Assembly: GCF_029919115.1 (NCBI RefSeq)
Contig: NZ_CP123990.1
Coordinates: forward strand, 1,550,001-1,614,000
Source: Variovorax paradoxus
GTDB lineage: Bacteria > Pseudomonadota > Gammaproteobacteria > Burkholderiales > Burkholderiaceae_C
Length of the DNA: 64,000 nucleotides
Direction of reading: 5' to 3'
The notes below the pieces were generated by a model, which was given only the letters and a program-made list of their open reading frames with translations, searched no databases and was not told where the DNA came from. Each line of letters starts with the position of its first letter. Within the stretch, counting starts at the first letter, position 1. This document shows, piece after piece, positions 11,719-21,897 of this stretch. The position numbers and the translations under genes are program-made.

Positions 11719-13881
11719 ATGACACGCAGCAAACGACCTTTCATTACGGCCGTGTGGCCGGGCCGCCCGTATCCGCGCGGCGCCAACTGGGACGGGGAGG
11801 GCGTCAACTTTGCGCTCTTCTCCCAACACGCACAGGGCGTCGACCTGTGCCTTTTCGACGAGAAGGGCCGCCACGAGATCCAGCGCATTCCGATTCGCGA
11901 GCGCACCGACGGCATCTGGCACTGCTACCTGCCCGAAGCCCGCCCGGGCCTTGCCTACGGCTATCGCGTGCACGGACCCTACAAGCCCGAAGAGGGCCAC
12001 CGCTTCAACCCGCACAAGCTGCTGGTAGACCCCTACGCAAAAGACCTGGTCGGCGACCTGCGCTGGGGCGATGCGCTTTATGGCTACACCGTGGGCAGCA
12101 AGCGCGAAGACCTGTCGTTCGACCGGCGCGACAGCGCACCGCTGGTGCCCAAGGGCCGTGTGCTCGAAACTGCCTTTACCTGGGGCGACGACCGCCGCCC
12201 TTCCGTCCCCTGGCAGGACATGGTCATCTACGAGCTGCACGTGCGCGGCTTTACCATGCGCCACCCCGACGTGCCGACCGAACTGCGCGGCACCTACGCC
12301 GGCCTGTGCTGCGCGCCGGTGGTCGACTACCTGAAGCGCCTGGGCGTGACCACCATCGAGCTGTTGCCGGTGCACAGCTTCCTGAACGACAGGCACCTGG
12401 CCGAAAAGGGCCTGCAGAACTACTGGGGCTACAACTCGCTGGCCTACTTCGCACCCGAAATGCGCTACAGCGCCTCGGGCAAGGTGAAGGAGTTCAAGAC
12501 CATGGTCAAGACCCTGCACTCCGCGGGCATCGAGGTGATTCTCGACGTGGTCTACAACCACACCTGCGAGGGCAACCAATTGGGGCCCACGCTATCGATG
12601 CGGGGCGTGGACAACTCGTCCTACTACATCGTCAACGCCGAGAACCGGCGCTACTACGACGACTTCACCGGCTGCGGCAACACAGTGAACCTGGAGCATC
12701 CGCATGCGCTGCAGCTGGTGATGGACTCGCTGCGCTACTGGGCCGAGGAAATGCACGTCGACGGGTTTCGCTTCGACCTGGCTTCTGCGCTGGCACGCGA
12801 GTCGGGCAAGGTCGAAAACCTGGGCGGCTTCTTCGATGCGATCCGGCAAGACCCGACGCTCAATCGCGTCAAGCTCATTGCCGAGCCGTGGGATCTTGGC
12901 CACGGCGGCTACCAGGTGGGCAATTTTCCGCTGGGCTGGGCCGAATGGAACGACCGCTACCGCGACGGCATGCGCGGGTTCTGGAAGGGCGATGCCGGCG
13001 TGATCGGCGAAATGGGCAAGCGGCTCACCGGCTCCGAAGACCTCTACGGCTGGTCGGGCAAGCAGCCCACGGCCAGCATCAACTTCATTACCGCGCACGA
13101 CGGCTTCACGCTCAACGACCTGGTCTCTTACAACGACAAGCACAACGAGGCGAACGGCGAAGACAACCGCGACGGCAACAGCCACAACATATCGTGGAAC
13201 TGCGGCGCGGAAGGCCCGACCGAAGACCCCGATATCGTGGCGCTGCGCGAGCGGCAAAAGCGCAACATGCTGGCCACGCTGCTGCTCTCGCAGGGCGTGC
13301 CCATGCTGCTGGCCGGCGACGAGCGCGGCCACACGCAGAACGGCAACAACAACGTCTACTGCCAGGACAACGAACTCGGCTGGATCGACTGGACGCCCAC
13401 GCCCGAGCGCCAGGCGCTGGTCACCTTTGTAGAGCGCGCCATTGCGCTCAGGCGCGCGCATCCCTCGTTCAGGAGGCGCAGCTTTTTTGCGGGCAAGCCG
13501 CGCGAGGCCGAAAGCGTGACCGACGTGATCTGGCTCAAGCCCGATGGCGCCGAGATGCGGCCCGAAGATTGGGGCGACGCCAACGCCAGGTGCTTTGCCA
13601 TGTACATGTCCGGCGGCGGCATCGTCGATCGCGGGCCGCGCGGCGAGGTGCAGCACGACGACGACTTTCTGGTGCTGTTCAACGCGCATCACGACGAGAT
13701 CAAGTTCACGCTGCCGCCGGCGCCCTATGGCGCATGGCGGTTGCTGCTGGACACCGCCAGCGGCTCGCCGCCGCCCGCCACCGAAGACGTGGCCGCGCTC
13801 GCGCCTGCATGGTCGGAGCCCGCTTACCCGCTGCAGTGCCGCTCGCTGGTGGTGCTGAGCCGGCCGGATGTACGGCCATGA
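11719..13881 (+). CDS. glgX: Glycogen debranching enzyme GlgX
   Basis: Hydrolyses alpha-1,6 branches of (trimmed) glycogen. 720 residues: an N-terminal CBM48 (WDGEGVNFALFSQHAQGVDLC, read in two parts around residues 22-42), then a GH13_11 barrel with FRFDLASAL (nucleophile about 352), AEPWDLG (acid Glu about 389) and TAHDGFTLNDLVSYN (about 457), and a C-terminal beta domain with the RRRSFF segment. ATG at 11719 lies 54 bp after the channel gene, the longest gap in the operon. Its stop overlaps treZ (ATGA). It would feed linear malto-oligosaccharides to TreY. Confidence 0.95.
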   Translation: MTRSKRPFITAVWPGRPYPRGANWDGEGVNFALFSQHAQGVDLCLFDEKGRHEIQRIPIRERTDGIWHCYLPEARPGLAYGYRVHGPYKPEEGHRFNPHKLLVDPYAKDLVGDLRWGDALYGYTVGSKREDLSFDRRDSAPLVPKGRVLETAFTWGDDRRPSVPWQDMVIYELHVRGFTMRHPDVPTELRGTYAGLCCAPVVDYLKRLGVTTIELLPVHSFLNDRHLAEKGLQNYWGYNSLAYFAPEMRYSASGKVKEFKTMVKTLHSAGIEVILDVVYNHTCEGNQLGPTLSMRGVDNSSYYIVNAENRRYYDDFTGCGNTVNLEHPHALQLVMDSLRYWAEEMHVDGFRFDLASALARESGKVENLGGFFDAIRQDPTLNRVKLIAEPWDLGHGGYQVGNFPLGWAEWNDRYRDGMRGFWKGDAGVIGEMGKRLTGSEDLYGWSGKQPTASINFITAHDGFTLNDLVSYNDKHNEANGEDNRDGNSHNISWNCGAEGPTEDPDIVALRERQKRNMLATLLLSQGVPMLLAGDERGHTQNGNNNVYCQDNELGWIDWTPTPERQALVTFVERAIALRRAHPSFRRRSFFAGKPREAESVTDVIWLKPDGAEMRPEDWGDANARCFAMYMSGGGIVDRGPRGEVQHDDDFLVLFNAHHDEIKFTLPPAPYGAWRLLLDTASGSPPPATEDVAALAPAWSEPAYPLQCRSLVVLSRPDVRP

Positions 13882-15737
13882 AGCGCGCTCATCGCATGCC
13901 CTTCGGGGCCACTGTCAACAGCCACAACGGCGGTGTCGACTTTGCGCTTTGGGCGCCCTCGGCCGACAGCATCGTGCTGGTGCACACGCCGGCCGAAGGC
14001 GCGGCCGCTTCGCACGCCATGCAGCGCGATGCGGACGGCTGGCACCGCCTCACGCTGGCCGATGCGCGCCACGGCGACAGCTATGCCTACCGGCTCGCCG
14101 ACGGCCTCACCATTCCCGATCCGGCCTCACGCTACAACCCGGACGACGTTCATGGCCCGAGCCGCATCGTCGACCCGCATCGCTTCGAATGGACCGATGC
14201 GAACTGGCGCGGCCGCCCGTGGCACGAAGCCGTGGTCTACGAAGTGCACGTGGGCACCTTCACCGAAGAGGGCACTTTCGAGGCCGCGCGCGAGCGGATC
14301 GGCGAACTGGCCGAGCTGGGCATCACCGCCATCGAGCTCATGCCGCTGGCGGACTTTCCGGGTGCGCGCAACTGGGGCTACGACGGCGTGCTGCAGTTTG
14401 CGCCGGATGCAAGCTATGGAACGCCGGACGATCTCAAGGCGCTGGTCAATGCCGCGCACGGGCTCGGCCTGATGGTGCTGGTCGATGTGGTCTACAACCA
14501 CTTCGGACCCGAGGGCAACTACCTGCACGCGTGCTGCCCCGAGTTCTTCAACGCGGCGGAGCGCACGCCCTGGGGGGCCGCCATCAACTTCGACGGCGAC
14601 CAATCGCGTACCGTGCGCGACTTCTTCATTCACAACGCCTTGTACTGGATCGAAGAGTTCCACATCGACGGCCTGCGCATGGATGCGATCCACGCCATTC
14701 GCGATTCGTCCGAAAAGCACATCGTGAAGGAGATCCGCGAGGCGCTGAACGCCGGCCCCGCACGCGAAAGGCATGTGCACCTGGTGCTGGAGAACGACGC
14801 CAACCAGGCTTCTCTGCTCGCACGCGACGGCGGTGGCCTGCCCATTGCCGGCACCGCGCAATGGAACGACGACCTGCACCACGCCGCCCATGTGCTGGCC
14901 ACCGGCGAGCGCGACGGCTACTACGCCGACTACGCGGACGACCCCGCCTGCCGTCTTGCGCGCGCGCTGGCCGAAGGCTTCATCTACCAGGGCCAGCCGT
15001 CGGCATTCCGCAGTGGAGAGCTGCGCGGTGAACCGAGCACGCAATTGCCGTCGACCGCCTTCGTGTCTTACCTGCAGACCCACGACCAGGTCGGCAACCG
15101 GGCCTTTGGTGAGCGCATCCATGCGATGGGCGATCCGGCCTTGGTGCGTGCCGCATTTGCCTGCGTGCTGCTCTCGCCGCATGTGCCCATGCTTTTCATG
15201 GGCGACGAATTCGCGGCGTCGTCGCCGTTCTTGTACTTCTGCGACTTCGGGCCCGAGCTGGCCTCGGCCGTTGCCGAAGGACGGCGCTCGGAGTTCGGCG
15301 GCTTTGCCGCGTTTGCCGACGAAGCGGCGCGTGCCCGCATTCCAGACCCGAACGCCGAAGAGACCTTTGCCACCTCGAAGCTCCGGTGGCGCGAGCGTGG
15401 CACGCAGCCGCACTTTGCGCGGCTGTGCGAAATGCAGCAACTGCTCGATGCGCGCCATCGCCTGTTGGTGCCGCACCTGGCCGGCGCCCGACGCGGCGGA
15501 AGCTACCGCTGCGACAACGGCGTGGTGCAGGTGCAATGGGAGTTGTCGGGCACCGCGGCCGGCGACGAAGCCAAGCGCCTTCATCTGCTGGCCAACTTTG
15601 GTGCGGAAGCCGCCACGCAAGCAGCGGCAACGCCCGGTGCGGTGGTCTACAGCTCAGGCACTGCTGCCGATGCGGCAGGCCTGCGCCTGGAGCGAGGCGC
15701 GGTGCACGCAACGCTGGAGGATGTGGCCGGTGGATGA
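13878..15737 (+). CDS. treZ: Malto-oligosyltrehalose trehalohydrolase TreZ
   Basis: Releases trehalose from malto-oligosyltrehalose made by TreY. 619 residues; ATG at 13878 overlaps the glgX stop. It shows an N-terminal CBM48 (GVDFALWAPSADSIVLV), the barrel with VYNHFGPEGNYL (about residue 208), LRMDAIHAIRDSS (nucleophile Asp about 268), LVLENDAN (acid Glu about 304) and LQTHDQVGNRAFGER (about 399). HAIRDSS after the nucleophile is characteristic of TreZ. Its end overlaps the next gene's start region by eight bases. Confidence 0.94.
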   Translation: MKRAHRMPFGATVNSHNGGVDFALWAPSADSIVLVHTPAEGAAASHAMQRDADGWHRLTLADARHGDSYAYRLADGLTIPDPASRYNPDDVHGPSRIVDPHRFEWTDANWRGRPWHEAVVYEVHVGTFTEEGTFEAARERIGELAELGITAIELMPLADFPGARNWGYDGVLQFAPDASYGTPDDLKALVNAAHGLGLMVLVDVVYNHFGPEGNYLHACCPEFFNAAERTPWGAAINFDGDQSRTVRDFFIHNALYWIEEFHIDGLRMDAIHAIRDSSEKHIVKEIREALNAGPARERHVHLVLENDANQASLLARDGGGLPIAGTAQWNDDLHHAAHVLATGERDGYYADYADDPACRLARALAEGFIYQGQPSAFRSGELRGEPSTQLPSTAFVSYLQTHDQVGNRAFGERIHAMGDPALVRAAFACVLLSPHVPMLFMGDEFAASSPFLYFCDFGPELASAVAEGRRSEFGGFAAFADEAARARIPDPNAEETFATSKLRWRERGTQPHFARLCEMQQLLDARHRLLVPHLAGARRGGSYRCDNGVVQVQWELSGTAAGDEAKRLHLLANFGAEAATQAAATPGAVVYSSGTAADAAGLRLERGAVHATLEDVAGG

Positions 15738-18700
15738 TTCGAGCCAATGGCCGGCCGATGCGCTGGAACGCCTTTGCAGGCACTACGGCATCTCCGCCAC
15801 CTATTTCGACGCTTTTGGGACGCAGCGCCACGCCACGCCCGAGAACCTTGCCGCATTGCTTGCGGAGTTTGGCGTGCGACCGGGCACAGCAGCGGCCGAT
15901 GCGGCCGAACCGGCGCTACCGCCGGGGCTGGTGGTGGCGGCACACGCGCCGCACTGGTCCGTGCATCTTTCGCGGCACGGCCATTCCGCGGGCAAGCTTC
16001 GCTGGCGCTTGCGCGATGAAGAAGGGCGCCTTCGCGAGGGCGAGGCCGATGCGCACGCGCTGCACGACGGCGGTTGCGTGCTGCACCTGGCCGAACCACT
16101 CGCGCCCGGCTACCACCGGCTGCAGATCGACGGGCTCGATGGCGAGACCATGGTGGTCGCTTCGCCCGGGCGCTGCTACCGGCCGCCCGCCGCGCGTGAC
16201 GGCGGCCGCGTGTGGGGGCCGGCAGTGCAGCTGTATGCGCTGCGCTCGCCGCGCAACTGGGGCATAGGCGACTTCAGCGACCTGGACGCGCTGATCGACA
16301 GCATGGCCGGGCAGGGCGCCGACGTGATCGGGCTGAACCCACTGCATGCGCTGTTCCCCACAGACCCGCAGCGCGCCAGCCCCTACAGCCCATCTTCACG
16401 GCAGCGGCTCAACGTGCTGTACATCGACGTGGAGGCGGTGGACGACTTTGCCGTCTGCGAGCCCGCGCGCCGCCGCGTGGAGGCGCCCGAGTTCCAGGCC
16501 AGGCTGGCTGCGCTGCGCGAGGCGCCGCTGGTGGACCATGCGGGCGTGGCCGCTGCCAAGTTCGAAGTGCTCGAGCTGCTTTTCGATCACTTCAGAACGC
16601 ACCATCTTTTGCGCCCCGGTGGTCCGGACGCAGCCGGCAAAGCCTTTCTCGACTTCGTTGCCGAGCAAGGCGAGCCACTCCGTCGCCACGCGCTCTTCGA
16701 GGCGCTGCAGGCGCACTTTGCGGCGGCAGATCCGCAATGCTGGGGTTGGCTCGCTTGGCCGGAGGCCTACCGCGACATCGACGCGACAGCGGTGCAGGAG
16801 TTTGCGGCGCAGCATGCGGACCGCCTGCAGTACCACCAATACCTGCAATGGCTGGCCGAGCGCCAGCTTGCGCGCGCGGGTGCGCGCTGCGAGGCGCTTG
16901 GCATGGGCATCGGCCTTTACCTGGACCTGGCAGTTTCGGTGGACCGCGGCGGCTCCGACGCGTGGGGCGCACAGCATTGCTTTGCAGTCGGCGCCAGCAT
17001 CGGCGCGCCGCCGGACGAGTTCAACCCCGCCGGGCAGAACTGGGGCCTGCCGCCGCTGCGGCCGGACCGTCTGCGCGCGAACCACTACCAGCCCTTCGTG
17101 CAGATGCTGCGCGAGAACATGCGCCATGCGGGCGCGCTGCGCATCGACCATGTCATGGGGCTGATGCGCCTGTTCTGGATTCCGCCGGGACGCACCGCGC
17201 ACGACGGCGCCTACGTACGCTACGCGGTCGACGAGATGCTTGCCATCGTGGCCCTGGAGAGCCATCGGCACCGCTGCATGGTGGTGGGCGAAGACCTGGG
17301 CACGGTCGAGGACGCGATGCGCGATGCGCTCGCGCGTGCCGATGTGCTGTCTTACCGGCTGCTCTATTTCGAAAAGCAGGGCAGCGGATTCACGCCCCCT
17401 GCGGCATACCCGCCCGCAGCGCTGGTCGCCATCAGCACGCACGACCTTGCCACGCTTGCGGGCTGGTGGTCGGGGCATGACCTTCGGCTGCGGCTGGCGC
17501 TCGGACTTTTTCCGGACCCGCGGCTGTTCGACAAGCAACTGCTCGACCGCGCGCAAGAACGCATCCGGTTGATGCTGGCGGTGCGCGAGGCGGGGCTGCT
17601 GTCGGACGACGAGGCCGCGCAGGCCCTGGCGCTGGCAACGCCTTCGCCGAGCGCCATGCAGGCGATTCATGCGTTCCTGGCCGCGGCGCCGTCGGCGCTG
17701 ATGGTGTTTCAGCTGGAGGACGTGGCCGGCGAAGTCGAGCAGGCCAACATGCCCGGCACAGTCGACACGCACCCCAACTGGCAGCGCAAGCTCGCATCAT
17801 CTGTGGAGGCACTGGCGGCAAGCGATGCCATGCAAGGCTTGGCCGGGCACCTGCGCGCTGCGCGGCCGCGCCGCAGCGCAAGCGCGGAGCCGGCGCCGCT
17901 TCTGCAAGCACGCGTGCCGCGCGCCACATACCGCCTGCAGTTTCACAAGGGCTTCAGCTTCGACGATGCGATTCGCGTGCTGCCTTACCTGGCGCAGCTC
18001 GGCGTGAGCCATGTGTATTGCTCGCCCATTCAGCGGGCCCGCGCGGGCAGCACCCACGGCTACGACGTGGTGGCGCATGCAGAGGTCAACCCCGAGCTTG
18101 GCGGCGCCGAAGGCTTCGCGCGCTTTGTCGAGGCGCTGCAGGCCAACGGCCTGGGGCAGCTGCTCGACATGGTGCCCAACCACATGGGCGTGCTCGGCGC
18201 CGACAACGCGTGGTGGATGGACGTGCTGGAGAACGGCCCGGCTTCGCTCTTCGCGCAGTATTTCGACATCGACTGGCAGCCGCTCAACGAGGAGCTGACC
18301 GGCAAGGTGCTGCTTCCGGTGCTCGGCGGCCACTATGGCGAGGTGCTCTCCAGTGGTGAGCTCGTGCTGCATTTCGAAGCCGCGCAAGGCAGCTTTGCGC
18401 TGCGCTATTTCGACCACCGGTTTCCCCTTGCACCTGAAAGCTACCCCACAGTGCTGGCGCGCGCGCTGCCGCACCTGAAAGACCCGGTGCTTGCGGCGGA
18501 GCTTGCCAGTCTTTCGACGGCCTTCGGCCACTTGCCCGGCCGCCATGCGCAGGCACCTTCGCAACGCTCGGAGCGCGTGCGCGACAAAGAGCTGTTCAAG
18601 ACCCGCCTCGCGCAGCTGGTGCAGGCGCATCCCGCGCTGGCGCGCGCCGTGCTTGCTGCGGTGGCCGAGCTCAACCTTGCATCGGACAGCGCGCGCGACG

Positions 18701-20775
18701 AGCTGCACCGGCTCATCGAAGTGCAGGCCTACCGGCTGGCGTACTGGCGGGTGGCGTCGGACGAGATCAACTACCGGCGCTTCTTCGACATCAACGACCT
18801 GGCGGCGGTGCGCATGGAGCGCGACGACGTGTTCGAGGCCACGCAGGCCTTTGCGCTGGACCTTGCCGCGGCCGGCGTGGTGGATGGCCTGCGCATCGAC
18901 CACCCCGATGGCCTGTATGACCCTGCGCGCTACTTCAGGCAACTGCAGGACGGCTATGCGCGCCGCGCGGGCATCGTGCTGCCGGCCCCGGGGCCCGACG
19001 GCAGGCCTCAGCGCCCGCTGTACGTGGTCGCCGAAAAAATCGCCGCGTCTGAAGAAGAAGTGCCCGTTGAATGGCACGTGCACGGCACTACCGGCTACCG
19101 TTTTGCCAATGTTGCCAACGGCGTGCTGGTGGACACCGAGGCAGCAGATGCATTGCGGCAGACCTGGCAGCACTTCACCGGCGACGCGCAAGACTTCGAT
19201 GCCGTCGCCCGCGCAGGCAAGCATGAAGTGATGCGCAGCGCGCTCGCTTCAGAACTGAACGTGCTCTCTACCGAACTGCTGCGCATTGCGCGCGCCGACC
19301 GCACCACGCGCGACTACACGCTCAATGCGCTGCGTCGCGCGCTGGCCGGCGTGGCGGCCTGCATGCCGGTGTACCGCACCTACATCGTCGATGCGCCGTC
19401 CGCACAAGACGCGCATTTCATCGATGCGGCTACAGATGCAGCCGAACGCCAGAGCCTGGACGCCGACCGCTCCATCTTCGCCTTCGTGCGCCGCTCGCTG
19501 CGCGGCGAGGCTGCCGAGCGTGCGACGCCCGCACTGGCCGAGCGCGTGCGCCGCTTCGCGGTGCGCTTTCAGCAGTTCAGCGCACCCGTCGCGGCCAAGG
19601 GCGTGGAAGACACCGCCTTCTACCGCTACTTTCCGCTGAGCGCGCTCAACGAAGTGGGCGGCGAGCCGGATCAATTCGGGTTCGATGTGGACGAGTTTCA
19701 TGCGCTCAGCGCCGACCGCGCGCGCCACTGGCCGCACACCATGCTCGCCACTTCGACGCACGACAACAAGCGCTCGGAAGACGTGCGCAACCGCATCGAC
19801 GTGCTGTCTGAAATGCCGGACGAGTGGCGCAAAGCGCTGGCGCGCTGGCATGCGCTCTGCCGTGGCGGGCACGAGGCTGCTGCGCCTTCGCGGGCGGATG
19901 AGTACCTGCTCTACCAGACCCTGCTCGGTACATTGCCCTTCGGTGGGCTCAGCGCCGAAGCCATGCCGGCGTATGAGCAGCGCGTGCTGCAGTACATGCA
20001 AAAGGCCGCGCGCGAATCCAAGTCGCACACGCGCTGGACCCAGCCCGACGCGCAGTATGAAGAGGCGCTGGAAGCCTTGGTGCGAAAGATTCTTTCCGAT
20101 CGTTCGCAAGGCGGCTGCCTTGCCGACATCCAGCACATGGCCGATCGCCTCTCATGGTTCGGCGCGTGGAACGGCCTGACGCTGACGCTGCTGAAGTACG
20201 CCTCGCCCGGCGTGCCCGATCTCTATCAAGGCAGCGAGCTTGTCGACCTGAGCCTGGTCGACCCCGACAACCGGCGGCCGGTGGACTATGAACTGCGCAG
20301 CAAGCGGCTCGATCAGCTTCAGGCGATGGCCAGCGAAGCCGATCTGCCGGCGCGGGTGCAGTCACTCGCCGAGGCACCGCACGACGGGAGCGCGAAACTC
20401 TGGTTTATCTGGCGGATGCTGTCGCTGCGGCGAGAGCATGCGGAGCTTTTCCGTGACGGCAGCTATGAAGGGCTCGCGGTCGAAGGGCCGTTGGCCCGGC
20501 ATGTGGTGGCGTTTGCGCGGAGGCATGAAGGGCGGACGCTGGTGGTGATTGCGGGGAGGCTGTTTGCTGGTATCGCGCGGGGCGGGGCGGATGGGGGAGC
20601 GCCGGTGCTTCCTGAGGCGGATGCCTGGCGTGGGACGAGGGTGGTGCTGACTGATGGGCTTGGGAGTGCAAGGCTCGCGAATGCGCTGACCGGGGACGCG
20701 CTTGCAGCGGACGGCAATGTCGTGCCGCTTGAGGAGGCGTTTCGCCGGATGCCTTGGGCTGTGTTTTCCTTGTGA
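15730..20775 (+). CDS. Fusion of 4-alpha-glucanotransferase (MalQ) and malto-oligosyltrehalose synthase (TreY)
   Basis: 1681 residues. Residues 1 to about 710 are a complete GH77 amylomaltase: LRIDHVMGLMR (nucleophile about 472), VVGEDLGTVED (acid Glu about 520) and STHDLATLAGWW (about 570). After a short Arg/Ala-rich linker, VPRATYRLQFHKGFSF (about 727) opens a complete GH13_26 TreY: LRIDHPDGLYDP (about 1055), VAEKIAASEEE (about 1100) and TSTHDNKRSEDVRNRI (about 1342). No stop lies between them. The GTG at 15730 has GGAGG nine bases upstream; the in-frame ATG at 15721 abuts that GGAGG and is less likely. MalQ would disproportionate short glucans into substrates for TreY. The two are separate neighbouring genes in pseudomonads. 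Confidence 0.93.
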   Translation: MDDSSQWPADALERLCRHYGISATYFDAFGTQRHATPENLAALLAEFGVRPGTAAADAAEPALPPGLVVAAHAPHWSVHLSRHGHSAGKLRWRLRDEEGRLREGEADAHALHDGGCVLHLAEPLAPGYHRLQIDGLDGETMVVASPGRCYRPPAARDGGRVWGPAVQLYALRSPRNWGIGDFSDLDALIDSMAGQGADVIGLNPLHALFPTDPQRASPYSPSSRQRLNVLYIDVEAVDDFAVCEPARRRVEAPEFQARLAALREAPLVDHAGVAAAKFEVLELLFDHFRTHHLLRPGGPDAAGKAFLDFVAEQGEPLRRHALFEALQAHFAAADPQCWGWLAWPEAYRDIDATAVQEFAAQHADRLQYHQYLQWLAERQLARAGARCEALGMGIGLYLDLAVSVDRGGSDAWGAQHCFAVGASIGAPPDEFNPAGQNWGLPPLRPDRLRANHYQPFVQMLRENMRHAGALRIDHVMGLMRLFWIPPGRTAHDGAYVRYAVDEMLAIVALESHRHRCMVVGEDLGTVEDAMRDALARADVLSYRLLYFEKQGSGFTPPAAYPPAALVAISTHDLATLAGWWSGHDLRLRLALGLFPDPRLFDKQLLDRAQERIRLMLAVREAGLLSDDEAAQALALATPSPSAMQAIHAFLAAAPSALMVFQLEDVAGEVEQANMPGTVDTHPNWQRKLASSVEALAASDAMQGLAGHLRAARPRRSASAEPAPLLQARVPRATYRLQFHKGFSFDDAIRVLPYLAQLGVSHVYCSPIQRARAGSTHGYDVVAHAEVNPELGGAEGFARFVEALQANGLGQLLDMVPNHMGVLGADNAWWMDVLENGPASLFAQYFDIDWQPLNEELTGKVLLPVLGGHYGEVLSSGELVLHFEAAQGSFALRYFDHRFPLAPESYPTVLARALPHLKDPVLAAELASLSTAFGHLPGRHAQAPSQRSERVRDKELFKTRLAQLVQAHPALARAVLAAVAELNLASDSARDELHRLIEVQAYRLAYWRVASDEINYRRFFDINDLAAVRMERDDVFEATQAFALDLAAAGVVDGLRIDHPDGLYDPARYFRQLQDGYARRAGIVLPAPGPDGRPQRPLYVVAEKIAASEEEVPVEWHVHGTTGYRFANVANGVLVDTEAADALRQTWQHFTGDAQDFDAVARAGKHEVMRSALASELNVLSTELLRIARADRTTRDYTLNALRRALAGVAACMPVYRTYIVDAPSAQDAHFIDAATDAAERQSLDADRSIFAFVRRSLRGEAAERATPALAERVRRFAVRFQQFSAPVAAKGVEDTAFYRYFPLSALNEVGGEPDQFGFDVDEFHALSADRARHWPHTMLATSTHDNKRSEDVRNRIDVLSEMPDEWRKALARWHALCRGGHEAAAPSRADEYLLYQTLLGTLPFGGLSAEAMPAYEQRVLQYMQKAARESKSHTRWTQPDAQYEEALEALVRKILSDRSQGGCLADIQHMADRLSWFGAWNGLTLTLLKYASPGVPDLYQGSELVDLSLVDPDNRRPVDYELRSKRLDQLQAMASEADLPARVQSLAEAPHDGSAKLWFIWRMLSLRREHAELFRDGSYEGLAVEGPLARHVVAFARRHEGRTLVVIAGRLFAGIARGGADGGAPVLPEADAWRGTRVVLTDGLGSARLANALTGDALAADGNVVPLEEAFRRMPWAVFSL

Positions 20776-20798
20776 CAGCGGCCTGTCGGACTCAAGCC

Positions 20799-21095
20799 CT
20801 AATTGCGCGAAGCCTTGAAAAATGCGTCGTACGCGGCAGCGGTAAAGCCAGTGACACCTCGGCCGTTCGCATAGAGTTGAGGCACCCCGCTGTTGCCGCC
20901 GAGTTGCGCGTAGGCTGATCTGCCTTCCGCGGTGTCGATGTCCACCTCCCGATAACCGATGCCCTTGGCTGCCAAGTAGGCCTTTGCCTGTTTGCAGTAG
21001 CCGCACCACTTGGCAGAAAAAAGCACCGTGTCGCGAGGCGGCGCGGCAGATGTTCGGGCAGGGTCGGTGGGCTTGTAAATTGCGCCGCTGGCCAT
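20799..21095 (-). CDS. Glutaredoxin-fold protein with CGYC active site
   Basis: 98 residues from ATG at 21095, chosen because GGAGG lies just upstream; in-frame starts at 21149 and 21179 lack one. LFSAKWCGYCKQAKAYL gives a thioredoxin-type CxxC at about residues 33-36, and GGNSGVPQLYANGRGVTGF gives the cis-Pro and the GSH-site glycine pattern of glutaredoxins. It is a small thiol-disulfide oxidoreductase, probably cytoplasmic. It is convergent with the malQ::treY gene, 23 bp away. The substrate is unknown. Confidence 0.85.
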   Translation of the reverse strand: MASGAIYKPTDPARTSAAPPRDTVLFSAKWCGYCKQAKAYLAAKGIGYREVDIDTAEGRSAYAQLGGNSGVPQLYANGRGVTGFTAAAYDAFFKASRN

Positions 21096-21353
21096 CCGAC
21101 CTCCGCGCACCGCGCCGCCGAACCTTCGCAAATTTCGATTTCGCGCCATTAGAACCGCGTGTGTGCCGCACTTTTGCATCGAACTGTGGGCTCACGACAG
21201 GCTGCTTTGGGCGAGGGCCAATGTCTCAAATGGGCCCAAAGTAGAAGTTCGATTCTCTCCAAAGCGGACTCTCGCCGCTCGCGAAAAACTATTTGGCGTT
21301 GAGCCCGCATTGCTCGGAGTTGCTGGACGTCGTGCGTCCCTCTAAGTGCAGGA

Positions 21354-21758
21354 TCAAGGCTTTCCATTCCGTGCGTTTCGAATAACAAGTAGCCAAAAGA
21401 CCAGACCTCCGACTGCACCTGAACCAAGATAGTTAAGCGAGTCGAACAGTCCCGACTGAGCCCAACGCACGGAGTCGAACGGCATGGCAAGCTCATTCCA
21501 AAATGGAACGGCAAGCAAAAGGCCGCCAAGCGCAAATTGCCACCAACGTTTGAGGTTCCAACGTTTCATCGCCGCGTATGCAGGCAGACCGAAAACCAGG
21601 GCGCACAGAATTGCTAGCGGAAATCCTGCAATCCAATAGAAAGGTAGTCCGCACCAAGCGAATGTTCCCGCGAGCAAGCCAACTCCACAGGTACCAGCAG
21701 TCGCCAAGGCAACGCCGGCACAAGCGGAAAAGCAGAGCAACCCAAGAAATCGAAGCAT
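21354..21758 (-). CDS. Small membrane protein, unknown
   Basis: 134 residues with about four hydrophobic segments (residues 3-25, 26-60, 74-88, 108-127) and short charged loops (MKRWNLKRWW). Not recognised. Base composition is visibly less GC-rich than the flanking operons, and the gene stands alone between non-coding stretches. It is the last member of a run of single leftward genes with related hairpin repeats between them, so it may be a recently acquired cassette-like gene. Confidence 0.6.
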   Translation of the reverse strand: MLRFLGLLCFSACAGVALATAGTCGVGLLAGTFAWCGLPFYWIAGFPLAILCALVFGLPAYAAMKRWNLKRWWQFALGGLLLAVPFWNELAMPFDSVRWAQSGLFDSLNYLGSGAVGGLVFWLLVIRNARNGKP

Positions 21759-21846
21759 CCGTGCGCCCTAAGTTGTGGTGTGGCCGGGGCCGCTTTTGAT
21801 TCGTATCGAGGCTAAGCAAAGTTGCCGCGCAGGGATGCGAGCAACG

Positions 21847-21863
21847 TCTGCAATTGGCCGGTG
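21847..21863 (+). repeat. Degenerate copy of intergenic hairpin-motif repeat
   Basis: CTGCAATTGGCCGGTG resembles the core CTGCTGTTGGCCGAC of the copies at 22237, 23964 and 23343. It lies in the gap between the unknown genes at 21758 and 21898. This is the weakest copy of the set. Confidence 0.3.
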
Positions 21864-21897
21864 GGCGTCATAACGAGAGCGCGCGCTGCGAAGAGTT

